A stretch of DNA of 64,000 bases from Zoroaster sp. YZ-2022 (GCA_029582265.1 CM055822.1:45795916-45859915); one strand, 5' to 3'. Positions 45,191 to 57,690 are shown, counted from the first letter of the stretch. Numbers and translations: made by a program. The notes: a model not told the origin generated them from the letters alone.

Positions 45191-46304
45191 GGGCCGAATA
45201 AATAAAAAGTAGCATTTGTTTTTTCTAGGCTTTTTCTTGAATTTTTATAAATAAAACTAAGTAATTGCTCATAAGCAAAAGCTTCTGCTTATAACCAGAA
45301 GCACAAGCTCGTTTCTTGTAAGCAAATGCTTTACAAATTAGCAAATGCTTGAAAACATATAAATAAAACCTATCTTTTACTTGTAACCAGAAGCATTTGC
45401 TCGTAGTTTTGCAAGCTCCTCCATACCAGCTTGATCTTTTACCAGCTTGAACTGTACCAGCTTGAACTGTGAGCACCATGTTCATGCATGTAAGAGAAGG
45501 TCCTAAGGTGTATAAGAATAGGATTAATCGTGCTGAGACATCTCCTGGCACCTATCGAAAATTGTTTCGATTTGATAAGGAAAATGTTGATTGGCTTGCA
45601 CAAACATTTCTGCCCGAAAGGCATGAGACACGTGGTAGATGCTTGTCACCAGTGGAGCGCATGGAGACAATTTTGCGTTATTTAGCAGATCCAGGCAACC
45701 AGACCTCAGTAGCAGAGGTGATGGGGATAACCCAGCCCACTGTAAGTACATACGTTGCAAGTACTTTGGACCGCATATCTGCCCAACGCCCAACATGGAT
45801 AAAATTTCCTGTGTCTAATGCTGATCTGACGAACGCAAAGCAACGGTGGGCTGATAAGCTCGGTTTTCCCTTTACGCTTGGGGCCATCGACTGTAATCAT
45901 GTACGGTATGTATTGATAAGCCAAGCGGACAGTTCGGGGATGAATTCACAAATCGCAAGAACTTTCCTTCATAATAATAATAATAATAATAATAATAAAG
46001 ATTTGTAGCGCGCACATATCCACCCTGCTGGGCGCTCAAGGCGCGGAAACAAAGAAAAACATGAATTACAAACAATATACAATGATAGCATAGCATATTC
46101 ATTCAATGTTCAGGAATGAATACCGCTATTGTTGTTGACCTAAGCATTTGCTAGGCAAGATAAAGAAAAAGCTATTAGTCAAAGCAAATTGTTATTTATA
46201 CGTTTTTAAGCAATTGCTTTTGCTTTTGCTTCTGCTTGGTAAGCAATTGCTTTTTCTAGGTGCTTCTTCTTGTAAGCAAATGCTACTTTTTATTTATTCG
46301 GCCC
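45191..46304. mobile_element. PIF/Harbinger element with perfect 28-bp inverted ends
   Basis: Left end 45191-45218 (GGGCCGAATAAATAAAAAGT...) is the exact complement of 46277-46304. The 3-bp target duplication ATT (45188-45190, 46305-46307) is proved by the empty copy at about 4870. Length is 1114 bp, with subterminal AAGCAAATGC repeats. It carries a broken HARBI1-like transposase and a SINE-tail-like insertion (45973-46050). Confidence 0.92.
45478..45970 (+). pseudogene. HARBI1-like transposase, truncated
   Basis: From ATG 45478 the frame encodes a HARBI1-type N-terminal half: FRFDKENVDWLAQTFLP, a helix-turn-helix-like part (GNQTSVAEVMGITQPTVSTY), and LGAIDCNHVR with the first catalytic Asp of the DDE triad. 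Just after, the reading frame shifts: the next family-like segment (KPSGQFGDEFTNRKNFPS) is in another frame, about 5 bp out of step. A microsatellite and SINE-tail-like sequence follow. The second Asp and Glu are absent. It cannot make an active transposase. Confidence 0.82.
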
Positions 46305-46429
46305 ATTATATACTTCTTTACACCCCCCATCCCCCACCCTGTTACACCACTGGAGGGTCGCTGAAGCAAGCTTGGACAGATATCATAAGACAACATAAGC
46401 AACAAATTAATTACGCCGACAGAGAGAGC

Positions 46430-47130
46430 ATTACCAAGTTTTCTCTGAACATACCAGGCACAGATCAATTATTTGCGCCGACAGTATATAGCTCGTGCCA
46501 TGTGAATCTCACCATTTTTCATTTTTCATTTTATTTTTAAATTTAATTGGTTAATTTCGCGCATAAAAGCAAAAGGTCACGCATCTGGCATCGGAATGGT
46601 AACTGGCATTACATTAAAGACGGAGAGGGTTACTGCAACAAGGTAAGCCTACCATCAGAATTGGAAACAAACAAAAAAGGGGCGATACTGATTGGGGGAG
46701 GGGGTATAGGGTTCTGCAGTCCGGCTCCACACCATCCCTACTTGTAACTAGAAATTGCCGCAACTAATATTCTCTGGCACTCAATGGGTAATATAAATTT
46801 CTAGTGTTTTACCTTATATGCCTATACTTTGAAAAAAAAAAACACGTGTATACAGGATAGTGAAACGTGCGCCGTGACTTTGTGATCGGTTTTATTGACT
46901 TCAAAAGACCCCTGACCTTTTTTTCCAACGAACAACGGGCAGTATATGATTTTTATGAAGACAATTAAAACCAGTATACATTAATTTTAGTTACATGCAT
47001 TCATACTGTCAAAATCAACATTGTATGTACAGAAACCATCATTATGAATGTCTCATTCTTATTTCATTTGTGTTATTTCATTGTATTGTACAACACTGGT
47101 AATATAATAGCCAGCCATATATTATTATTT
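46430..47130. other. Intergenic, nothing recognised
   Basis: I see no repeat family or coding region here beyond short A/T runs and a GGGGGAGGGGG run near 46695. Confidence 0.4.
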
Positions 47131-47133
47131 TAA

Positions 47134-47363
47134 TTAAAGGGACAGTATCGTTACTGTAAATTACAGGGCACGAAATTCGTGCTAGTTTTAGATTAACTCA
47201 GTGACTGAAAATAATACTCCACATGATAAGGTCAATATTACCGTTGCTGCTGCATAAATGAGCCAGTAATTTTCAGTCACTGCATGTGTTCATCTTAAAC
47301 TAGGACACCGATTCCATGCCCTGTTGAAAGTCTGCTCTGATCATGACGATATTGTCAGTTTAA
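47134..47363. mobile_element. Palindromic MITE copy 6
   Basis: Ends AGGGACAGTATCGTTACTG and CATGACGATATTGTCAGTTTAA; TTAA flanks. Confidence 0.75.
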
Positions 47364-48179
47364 CAAATTATTATCTACAACAGTACTTAGTGTATGAGAA
47401 GTGATTTCCTCTCAAGTACTTTTCATCTTTGAGAAAAAAAAGGAATTGATATATCGTTCTGCAACGTTTTGGAAAAAACCCATATAGAGACCATGTGACA
47501 GTTTCTTGTCATTTTCTCAAACTCGCGTGCACCTGTTGGAATGATACTTTCGATGGTTAATTTTACTGATATATTTATTTAAACCCTGAGGGATTGAAAA
47601 GAATGTACGCTAACAAAATCCAATGTTGTATCTTCCCTTTGATGAGAAAGAAGTGAAAATGCCTAAAGATTGTTTTCGTTTTAATTTTAGAGTGATTGGG
47701 AATCTAAAACTATAGCACACCAGACAAAGGACAGATAAACCACCACTTTTTCCAGATCACTACCTCTGAAGGTAAGATGTAGAATTACTAATTAAACTAG
47801 ATGGAAGTGTTTGTGATATTACAAACACATAGGCGTTCGAGTTTTGTCAGGGCAGTGATGATGACGTCAGAATGTTTTTTAAAGAAACTATGCATTATTA
47901 TTTTTTTCATATTAAAGAGTACCCTGTAAAATATGATGTGGTTACCAACGATGATTTGTTTGAAGTCAATTTCAATGATTTGAACTTAATCACATTATTT
48001 ATTCTTGAAAAAACAGTTCAAATGTGAAAAACAACTGTTCTGCTACATAAGGGTCAATTTTGGTACCGAAATTCTTTGAGAGAAGGCATTTATTTCTTTG
48101 GCGAGTTTTTACAACCCGTTTTCGTGTAGTTCCAGATACGAATTGTGATTTTGACGAAACCGTCGTCCTCGCTAATAAT

Positions 48180-49620
48180 GTACGATTTAGATTTTTTTTT
48201 TAAATATTAAACTTTGACTTCCGGTTTGGACAGGAAGTAAAGGTCAAATTGGGGTCACCTTTGTGTAAATATTTATTGGCAATTAACAATCTACACAATG
48301 GTGGAAAGATTGTGAATTTACCCCTTGTGGTTGTTGAGATATGATTTTTTTAATATTAAACTTTGACTTCCGGTTTGGACAGGAAGTAAAGGTCAAATTG
48401 GGGTCATGTTTTTGTAAATATTTTTGAAAATTAACAATCTGTACATTGGTGCAAAAAACTGAATTTACCTCTTGTGGTTGTTGAGATATGATTTTTTTCA
48501 ATATTAAACTTTGACTTCCGGTTGGGACAGGAACTAAGGTCAAATTGGGGTCACCTTTGTGTAAATATTTCTCGACAATTATTAACAATCTATACAATGG
48601 TGGAAAGATTGTGAATTTACCCCTTGTGGTTGTTGAAATATATTTTTAATATTAAATTTTGACTTCCGGTTTAGACAGGAAGTAAAGGTCAAATTGGGGT
48701 CATGTTTTTGAAAATATTTTTGACAATTAACAATCTGTACAAAGGTGCAAAAACTGTGAATTTACCTCTTGCGGTTGTTGAGATATGACTTTTTTAAATA
48801 TTAAACTTTGACTTCCGGTTTGGACAGGAAGTAAAGGTCAAATTGGGGTCATGTTTTTGTAAATATTTTTGACAATTAACAATCTGTACAATGGTGCAAA
48901 AACTGTGAATTTACCTCTTGTAGTTGTTGAGATATGATTATTTTTAAATAATAAACTTTGACTTCCGGTTTGGACAGGAAGTAAGGTCAAATTGGGGTCA
49001 CCTTTGTGTAATTTTTTTTCGACAATTAACAATCTATACAATGGTGCAAAAAATGTCAATTTACCTCGTGTAGTTGTTGAGATATGATTTTTTTAAATAA
49101 TAAATTTTGACTTCCGGTTTGGACAGGAAGTAAGGTCAAATTGGGGTCACCTTTGTGTAATTTTTTTTCGGCAATTAACAATCTATACAATGGTGCAAAA
49201 ATGTAAATTTACCTCTTGTAGTTGTTGAGATATGATTTTTTTAAATATTAAACTTTGACTTCCGGTTTGGACAGGAAGTAAGGTCAGATTGGGGTCACGT
49301 CTGTGTACGAAAAATCATATAATTCAAGATCTATAACATGGTGTAAATATTGTGAAAATATCTTATGTGGTTCATGAGATATAATTTTTTGAAATATTAA
49401 ACTTTGATTGAGTGTAATTCGATATCTGATGACCTCACTATGATGTCACAACTTAAGATACAACTACATATTAAGGTCTAACTATGTGTGAAGTTTTAAG
49501 GTTCTGTGAACTCTGCAACTATGATTTTTGCTCTGGATATTCACCGAGAAGAAGAAGGAGGAGAAGAAAACCGAACAATATCAAGAGGTGTTCGCGCTGT
49601 GGCTCGAACACCTAAAAATA
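48180..49620 (+). repeat. 149-bp tandem array (8 units) within a Helitron-like element
   Basis: GACTTCCGGTT recurs at 48216, 48365, 48513, 48661, 48810, 48960, 49109 and 49258 (period 148-150). Beyond the array is a tail with a hairpin AGGTGTTCG / CGAACACCT at about 49585-49612. A diverged copy lies inverted at 8165-8870. Helitron relatives often carry such core arrays; class is an inference. Confidence 0.82.
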
Positions 49621-49794
49621 ACCGAATAGTAATAAACTCGCTTGGTATAAAGCTCCTATGAGGCCGTCCAAAGTTGTCAACATTTTCAAGTTGCCAACAT
49701 TTTAATTTACGACTCGATTGCTATTGATGAATGTGACCATGTACATGTCCAGTAAATACATGTAGCACCCCTAAATATAAAACGAGTATAGACT

Positions 49795-50010
49795 CATTCG
49801 GCGACCACTGTTTTCCGCCATTACTGTGGTGGTACCGTACCACACTGTACGAGCATGTCACACATAATATTCTCAAACACGCAGTACACTAGTGTATCAT
49901 CAAATTAGAGTGCTTTAATATAGATTAGTTGACACAGAATGTAGGTACCACCGCAGTTAATATAGCGACGCCCAGTGAACTGGTCGACGGATTAGTCTAT
50001 AGGTCTGTGA
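49795..50010. repeat. Dispersed repeat shared with 26880-27130
   Basis: Same phrases in the same order (GGTACCACCGCAGTTA, CCCAGTGAACTGGTCGACGG). Confidence 0.6.
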
Positions 50011-50081
50011 TAGCTGTTCGCATGATAATAAAAGGTACTTTCGTGAGCAGTACATTTTTACCGCTGGTTGTGAAGCGAATG

Positions 50082-50767
50082 CAGTGCTTCCACTTTTCAA
50101 ATCTACATTTCCTTAGATTTACAGAAACATTTCCTTAGATTTTTTTCCCGATGTTCCTTAGTTTTACTTAAATCATCAAAAGTGTATTAGCCCCTGTATG
50201 CATACACAGTTTGCATATGTGAAAGTTGCAGTAGGCCATAAGAAGTGCATGCTGTTGAAAAAAAACGCAAAACCTTTCAAAATGGAAAGTCAATTCATGG
50301 GAAAATAAGCATTTTTGCACGCCTTCCCCATCAGTTGGTGCCCTGCAGCCTAGTGTAACGTTAATTCTTTAAATGCGAGCCCGCGGTGGTCACTTACCAG
50401 ACATACATACATGTGCGTAGGCCAGCCTAGGTAGCATGAAAATCTGACGTCATGCTTAGACTAGCCCATGGCTGTGCCTAACATGCGGCCGGCAACTAGG
50501 CTGTTTGTGCCGTGCCTAGTCAAATCTGCGTCAATGCTATACAGCGCGCAAACTGACCGAGGGTATAATAAGTGTTAATTTTAAATGCAACATTATTTCG
50601 TAAAAAATATCGAATATTTACGAACATTCCTTAGAATTTCCTTAGAATTTACGGCATTTCCTTAGATTTCCTTAGATTTCTTTATTTCCTCAGAAATTTC
50701 CTTAGAGCGTTAGAACATTTCAAAATTTCCTTAAAATAAGGAAATTTCCTTGAAAGTGGAAGCACTG
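50082..50767. mobile_element. hAT-type non-autonomous element with perfect 8-bp target duplication
   Basis: Left end CAGTGCTTCCACTTTTCAA, right end TTGAAAGTGGAAGCACTG. AGCGAATG is repeated at 50074-50081 and 50768-50775. The interior shows TTTCCTTAGA repeats near both ends. No transposase (686 bp). Confidence 0.92.
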
Positions 50768-51190
50768 AGCGAATGCCTGTGACATGTATCTCTTTTTCGA
50801 ATTTAATCTTTCCCCGTTGTTTATAAATATCAACATTTTTAAACACCTTCAATCTTTCGCATATTTAATTTTGTCTGAGCTGCTGTTTTTGTAATTTTTT
50901 TAAAAGAAAGGTGACATTTTTGCCAATAAGTTTATCTAAAAGAGTAATATTTCCTAGTAACTTCCATATGAATTTCAGAATTAATCTATTTGTATTTTCA
51001 CTATTTTATCGTTAAATGGGAAGGTACAACATTAGAAATTACCTGCAAACCGAACTATTATCTGTAATAAATAACTTGATAGTTCTGTCTGAAGTACTGT
51101 CATGTACATTGAAGGGAAGATACAACATTGGTAATGTTGCCAAAACTACTTCTATGAGTATGCTTACTTTCTTTGAATCAGGATAAACAT

Positions 51191-51387
51191 TGAAGGGACA
51201 ATATCGTCACGGTCAACAGGGCATGGAATCAGACTGCTAGTTTTAGATTAACTCAGTGACTGAACATAATATACCCCACATGATGAGGTCATAATATTTA
51301 CCGTTGCTACTGCTTAAATGAGTCAGTAAGTTTCAGTGTTGAAAGTGTTGAAAGTCTGCTGTGATCATGACGATATTGCCCCTTTAA
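51191..51387. mobile_element. Palindromic MITE copy 7, next to a solo 81-bp unit
   Basis: Ends GAAGGGACAATATCGTCAC and CATGACGATATTGCCCCT. It is directly preceded (51103-51190) by a single unit of the 81-bp minisatellite. Confidence 0.75.
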
Positions 51388-52081
51388 TAAGAGAAAACAC
51401 GACCATTTTCTCATGACTTAACAGACTCTGCATGTATTGAGCTGATGCAGGTATAGGTTGTTAAATGTATATCTTGATTCAAACAGTTTATGTATGTACA
51501 TGTATGTTGCCTGTATTCTGTCTGTCCCATTTTGCCTTTGAGAAAGAACCTTCTAGGTTCGAAACCGTAAGGCCAATAACCATTATTTTGCATTTATACT
51601 ACAGGTCCTTTAGGTTGGTAATTCTCTATTCGATTCAAAGAAAGTAACAGAAGCAGTGTTGCCAATGTTACCAATATTGTATATCCCCTTTAATATAAAA
51701 CCGGTGCATGAGTTTACGCACGTATCGGAATACAACATGAGCTGTCACATGATTGAGCTTTTCAATAAGGCAAAATGACAAGGATCTATATAATATATTA
51801 CATACGCAAACTTTTATTTCATCAATTTTTGTTGCTGTCTTATTCAGGGCATTTTTGGATATTTAATATGAAAGACAAACACTGTGGCAAAAGAAGAAAT
51901 TAGGGTGATGTAGTTTTAATGAAATAAAAACAATTTGTATCATTATTTCTGGGTCTCCCAATGTGTTAGCACCGAAAGATAAACGTGCCGTTTGCATGAA
52001 GCAGGCTTACTCGATTGTCTTTAGCAAGATGATGAAACACAATTGTCTGCATTCTCCAAGGGATCAAATCCTTTTTAGACA

Positions 52082-52098
52082 TGGGGGGGGGGGGGTGT
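52082..52098. repeat. Poly-G run, empty SINE site
   Basis: ACATGGGGGG here corresponds in copy B to ACATG + SINE + GGGGG (55660-56209). Confidence 0.7.
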
Positions 52099-53264
52099 TG
52101 GGTGAAGTCTGGCAAGCACACAGCGCAAAGCCTAATTGACGTGGGGTCAGGAGCCCGCCTAAGGGCCCTGGAAGCTTTAGGGTTCTATAATCTAGATGCT
52201 CTGTGATGCAGTCTGGGGCTTATTTTTATACATAAAATCATGAAGAATAATATAGTGTACATATTCTTTCATTATCATAATTTCCACTGTATCTGTTCCC
52301 TGCATGCTTGCACGGGGCACATTTCATGGAACTGCCTAGCGGAACATCTTGCTTTGTGTAAAAACAGACAACAAAAGTCCACTCAACGACTAAACGTTTT
52401 GTATGGGAAAACAATTCTTGTAACAAACCAAAACATGCTGAAGAAACTGTGTTCAATGTTATAAGGGAATGTACAACATTGGTAATGTCGGATAAATTGC
52501 TTCTACAAGCATTATGCTTAATACCCTCTTTCAAAATTACAGCTTGAATATTACGGTGTTGTCGTCCATGTTGAAAATAGTAAATGATGTGATATTTTGA
52601 AAAGAGTACTCTTTCCTAAATTCGAACTTGAAGTTATGTAAATTTTCATTGAAAATGGCCGTCACCTTTGACAAAATTATTTCTTGGGCAGATTTACACC
52701 AAATAAGTTAAAGATATATCGCCCGTGATCAGGCCGATTTGACGGTAGAAATAAATTTAAATGTTGAATTGCTATTTTTCTGGGGTTAAGGAATTTATAA
52801 GTTTTTATTTGAGACATTGAACGAAAAAGATCCGTCAAGGATTAGTACCAGTAAAAAATTTCAAATTAATAAAATGCCGGCCCACTGTTTCAATGCTATG
52901 TTTGCACGAAGCCGTGTGCAGTCTTCCGATTGGCCAGCACGGCTTTCAATCAGAATCAAGTACGTTTTAAATATCGCTTTTATACAGTTTCCAACATCCG
53001 AATTTCATCATTTGTTTTTGTTCGTTTAATAACGATATTATCTTTCAAAATTCTTTCACCTTTTAAGTTATATTGTTTGGATCTTTTGAGCCAAACACCG
53101 TTGATGTATCTTTAAAATATGACAATTTTTTAACTCTCTTGTGAGCTCCTCTTTGACAATAGTCACTTTGTTGGATTGGCAATTGTTAATAAATCTGTGC
53201 ATATTGCGCAAATTGATTTTTTTCTTCTGAATTCATAATTTGTTTAGTCCAAACTTTTGGACTT

Positions 53265-53560
53265 TAGATCCCACCGGGATTGTACAATTCCGGTGGATAG
53301 CGTACAATCCCGGTGGTGGATAGCGTACAATTCCGGTGGATAGCGTACAATCCCGGTGGATAGCGTACAATTCCGGTGGATAGCGTACCATCCCGGTGGA
53401 TAGCGTACCATTCCGGTGGATAGCGTACAATTCCGGTGGATAGCGTACAATCCCGGTGGATAGCGTACAATCCCGGTGGATAGTGTACAATCCCGGTGGA
53501 TAGTGTACGGTACATTTCCGGTGGATAGTGTACAATCCCGGTGGATAGTGCATGGCTTTA
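53265..53560. repeat. 20-bp minisatellite (GGTGGATAGCGTACAATYCC)
   Basis: About 15 units of 20 bp with C/T and AG/TG variants; repeated in copy B at 57400-57690. Open frames through it (up to 126 aa) are by-products. Confidence 0.9.
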
Positions 53561-54051
53561 TAGGCCGATCTCGCCATTATTTGGGCCCACGCAGTAAAAA
53601 AACAAACATTCATTTGAAAATGTCTTCAAAATTCTCAAAATATTTCCCCTGCGGGATCAGGGGTATAGGTCAGGGTTCGGGGGTCAAGTGACGTCAGTCA
53701 CCCAGTCATCTTAATTTGACATTTTGAATAATCCTCTACTTAGACAAATTGACGTCACAGCTATACCTTGTCGTGGATGCTCACAAGTCTAGTCTGGTCA
53801 TAATTTGCTGAATCTAAATCCTGCTCACACAGGCTAATTATTCCTAATGACCTACATAGATTGTGCTTAAAATTCCTTCAGCATATAGCGTCTAGAAGAT
53901 TCATCGGATTTATTTAAATAGGATTGTTTTCTCATTGTATAAGATGCCTTTTCATGAAATGAAACCACCAAGATATACTGTCATTATAAACGTTGCAAAG
54001 ACAGAACTTCCGTTAACCCCTGTCAGAATCGCTGTTGATTTTTTGTTTTAG

Positions 54052-54855
54052 AATAAGGCCCCCCCAAAAAAGATGTTGAGTTGCCCTCCACCGACCGACC
54101 CAAAAGTGCTGAAATCTCGGGTCGGGTTTTTTTCCCTTTTTTTCCCCCCGTCATTCATAGGCCTATTTATTAATGAAACTTACCAATTTTCTTTGTATAA
54201 AACATAATACGTTTGATTTGTGAAATTTTCCACTTTTTTTACCGGTAAATTTACCGGTACCCAAGACTCAATCTACATGTTTTCAAATCGAATGGCCCCG
54301 GCCCTCACACATGGTGCACTGCCTTCGCACACGCTGTGTGCCAACGATTGCAACTCAAATCTACACGTTATCCAATCGAATGGCCCCTCACATGTTTTCC
54401 CACTGGCTTCGCGCACTGTTTTGTATGTCAATGATTGCGACTCAATCTACACGTTTTCAAATCAAATGGTCCTCACACGTTGTGCACTGGCTCCCTGCAC
54501 TGTACGTGTGTCAACGATTGCGACTCGATCTACACGTTTTCAAATCGATGGCCACTCACATGTTGCATGTTGAGCATTGCACGCAATATGGATGAATTTG
54601 CTGTGTCAATCACAGCGAAAAGTACAACAAAAATGCTTGGGATACTTTTATTCTGAAGCAAAATTCCTTGCTGATAGGTATACAAATGAAAAACATGGTA
54701 TGTGGTTTCAGTTCCAATGCATGTCAATCTTAAAATGACAGTCAAGGAGAGAGAAGAAGAAAAAAAAAAAAAAAAAAAAAAATATCCCGACCGACCGACC
54801 CCTTCAAATATTTTCACTGGAGGGCAACTCAACAAAAAATGTTTTTTGACCTAAT
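54052..54855. mobile_element. MITE with TTGAGTTGCCCTCCA ends, tandem-bearing interior
   Basis: The left end (TGTTGAGTTGCCCTCCACCG) and right end (CGG...GGAGGGCAACTCAACA) are inverted. The interior has about four units around GATTGCGACTCAATCTACAC. Second copy at 58186-58990. Confidence 0.75.
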
Positions 54856-55660
54856 ATAATTTTTCTAAAGGTTAATCCATACCGAACATAATTTCCAGCA
54901 GTCCATACCTCTTCTACGGAAGCGTATAGCTGCCAACATAAAAATAAATTTTCCTCCCAATTAAGTCGTACGTACGAGATAATAAGTCGTACATACGAGA
55001 TAATAAGTCGTACGTACGAGATAATAAGTCGTACGTACGAGATAATAAGTCGTATGTACGAGATAATAAGTCGTATGTATGTTGCCTGTATTCTGTCTGT
55101 CCCATTTTGCCTTTGAGAAAGAACCTTCTAGGTTCGAAACCGTAAGGCCAATAACCATTATTTTGCATTTATACTACAGGTCCTTTAGGTTGGTAATTCT
55201 CTATTCGATTCAAAGAAAGTAACAGAAGCAGTGTTGCCAATGTTACCAATATTGTATATTCCCTTTAATATAAAACCGGTGCATGAGTTTACGCACGTAT
55301 CGGAATACAACATGAGCTGTCACATGATTGAGCTTTTCAATAAGGCAAAATGACAAGGATGGATCTATATAATATATTACATACGCAAACTTTTATTTCA
55401 TCAATTTTTGTTGCTGTCTTATTCAGGGCATTTTTGGATATTTAATATGAAAGACAAACACTGTGGCAAAAGAAGAAATTAGGGTGATGTAGTTTTAATG
55501 AAATAAAAACAATTTGTATCATTATTTCTGGGTCTCCCAATGTGTTAGCACCGAAAGATAAACGTGCCGTTTGCATGAAGCAGGCTTACTCGATTGTCTT
55601 TAGCAAGATGATGAAACACAATTGTCTGCATTCTCCAAGGGATCAAATCCTTTTTAGACA

Positions 55661-56208
55661 TGGAGTGTCGTGGCCGAGCGGTCTAGCGCACCGAACTCAA
55701 GTTCTGGTGTTGCCAGCAGCAGGGTGTGGGTTCGAGCCCCGGTCGTGACACTTGTGTCCTTGAGCAAGACACTTAACCATAATTGCTTCGTCCTTCGGAT
55801 GGGACGTAAAGCCGTAGGTCCCGTGTGTTGTATAATGCACGTAAAGTGGATTGTCGTGCGGTCTAGCGCACTGAACTCAAGTTCTGGTGTTGCCAGCAGC
55901 AGAGTGTGGGTTCGAGCCCCGGCCGTGACACCTGTGTCCTTGAGCAAGACACTTAACCATAATTGCTTCTCTCCACCCAGGGGTTAAATGGGTACCTGTG
56001 AAGGCAGAGATGGTTTGCTCTATATGCGCTAGAAATGGCAGCAATTGAGCTGTATACTCCCCAGGGAGCTGAGATGGTTTCAGGAATGATTTATGAGCCT
56101 TATGAGCCTTATGAGCAGGGATAATAATATAATGCGCCTTGAGCGCCACTTAGTTGGTGGATACGTGCGCTATATAAATCTATACATTATTATTATTATT
56201 ATTATTAT
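55661..56208 (+). mobile_element. Head-to-tail SINE pair, first one with a different body
   Basis: The first unit (55665-55850) has the tRNA-Leu head (GTGTCGTGGCCGAGCGGTCT, CTCAAG anticodon arm) joined to a different body (CCTTCGGATGGGACGTAAAG, GGTCCCGTGTG). The second (55852-56208) has the head again with the common body and an (ATT)n tail. It is absent in copy A. Confidence 0.85.
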
Positions 56209-57399
56209 GGGGGGGGGGGTGTTGGGTGAAGTCTGGCAAGCACACAGCGCAAAGCCTAATTGACGTGGGGTCAGGAGCCCGCCTAAGGGCCCTGGAAGCT
56301 TTAGGGTTCTATAATCTAGATGCTCTGTGATGCAGTCTGGGGCTTATTTTTATACATAAAATCATGAAGAATAATATAGTGTACTTATTCTTTCATTATC
56401 ATCATTTCCACTGTATCTGTTCCCTGCATGCTTGCACGGGGCACATTTCATGGAACTGCCTAGCGGAACATCTTGCTTTGTGTAAAAACAGACAACAAAA
56501 GTCCACTCAACGATCGACTAGACTAAACGTTTTGTATGGGAAAAACATTCTTGTAACAAACCAAAACATGCTGAAGAAACTGTGTTCAATGTTATAAGGG
56601 AATGTACAACATTGGTAATGTCGGATAAATTGCTTCTACAAGCATTATGCTTAATACCCTCTTTCAAAATTACAGCTTGAATATTACGGTGTTGTCGTCC
56701 ATGTTGAAAATAGTGAATGATGTGATATTTTGAAAAGAGTACTCTTTCCTAAATTCGAACTTGAAGTTATGTAAATTTTCATTGAAAATGGCCGTCACCT
56801 TTGACAAAATTATTTCTTGGGCAGATTTACACCAAATAAGTTAAAGATATATCGCCCGTGATCGGCCGATTTGACGGTAGAAATTAATTTAAATGTTGAA
56901 TTGCTATTTTTCTGGGGTTAAGGAATTTATAAGTTTTTATTTGAGACATTGAACGAAAAAGATCCGTCAAGGATTAGTACCAGTAAAAAATTTCAAATTA
57001 ATAAAATGCCGGCCCACTGTTTCAATGCTATGTTTGCACGAAGCCGTGTGCAGTCTTCCGATTGGCCAGCACGGCTTTCAATCAGAATCAAGTACGTTTT
57101 AAATATCGCTTTTATACAGTTTCCAACAACCGAATTTCATCATTTGTTTTTGTTCGTTTAATAACGATATTATCTTTCAAAATTCTTTCACCTTTTAAGT
57201 TATATTGTTTGGATCTTTTGAGCCAAACACCGTTGATGTATCTTTAAAATATGACAATTTTTTAACTCTCTTGTGAGCTCCTCTTTGACAATAGTCACTT
57301 TGTTGGATTGGCAATTGTTAATAAATCTGTGCATATTGCGCAAATTGATTTTTTTCTTCTGAATTCATAATTTGTTTAGTCCAAACTTTTGGACTTTAG

Positions 57400-57690
57400 A
57401 TCCCACCGGGATTGTACAATTCCGGTGGATAGCGTACAATCCCGGTGGTGGATAGCGTACAATTCCGGTGGATAGCGTACAATCCCGGTGGATAGCGTAC
57501 AATTCCGGTGGATAGCGTACCATCCCGGTGGATAGCGTACCATTCCGGTGGATAGCGTACAATTCCGGTGGATAGCGTACAATCCCGGTGGATAGCGTAC
57601 AATCCCGGTGGATAGTGTACAATCCCGGTGGATAGTGTACGGTACATTTCCGGTGGATAGTGTACAATCCCGGTGGATAGTGCATGGCTT
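57400..57690. repeat. 20-bp minisatellite, copy B
   Basis: Same as 53265-53560. Confidence 0.9.

Larger units (their letters stand above)
45000..46430 (-). mobile_element. Retroposed repeat (copy of 4658-4981), split by a Harbinger element
   Basis: 45000-45190 plus 46305-46430 together equal the repeat at 4658-4981; the break is at AAACATT|ATATAC. Confidence 0.8.
51501..55075 (+). repeat. Tandem segmental duplication, copy A (3.6 kb)
   Basis: 51501-55075 is repeated from 55076 with only scattered differences (for example a 4-bp GGAT indel, CGA versus CGATCGACTAGA). It includes a short frame LAPKDKRAVCMKQAYSIVFS (51970-52085), a 20-bp minisatellite, a GTTGAGTTGCCC MITE, an 85-bp-type tandem and the start of a CGTACGTACGAG array. 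No gene that I recognise. Confidence 0.92.

Noticed and set aside
53233..53613. 126-aa frame with YPPELYAIHR repeats (also 57365-57745)
   Set aside because: Product of the 20-bp minisatellite; three overlapping frames are open.
55665..55750. Functional tRNA-Leu gene
   Set aside because: It is the head of a SINE with many copies; the acceptor arm and variable arm are degenerate.
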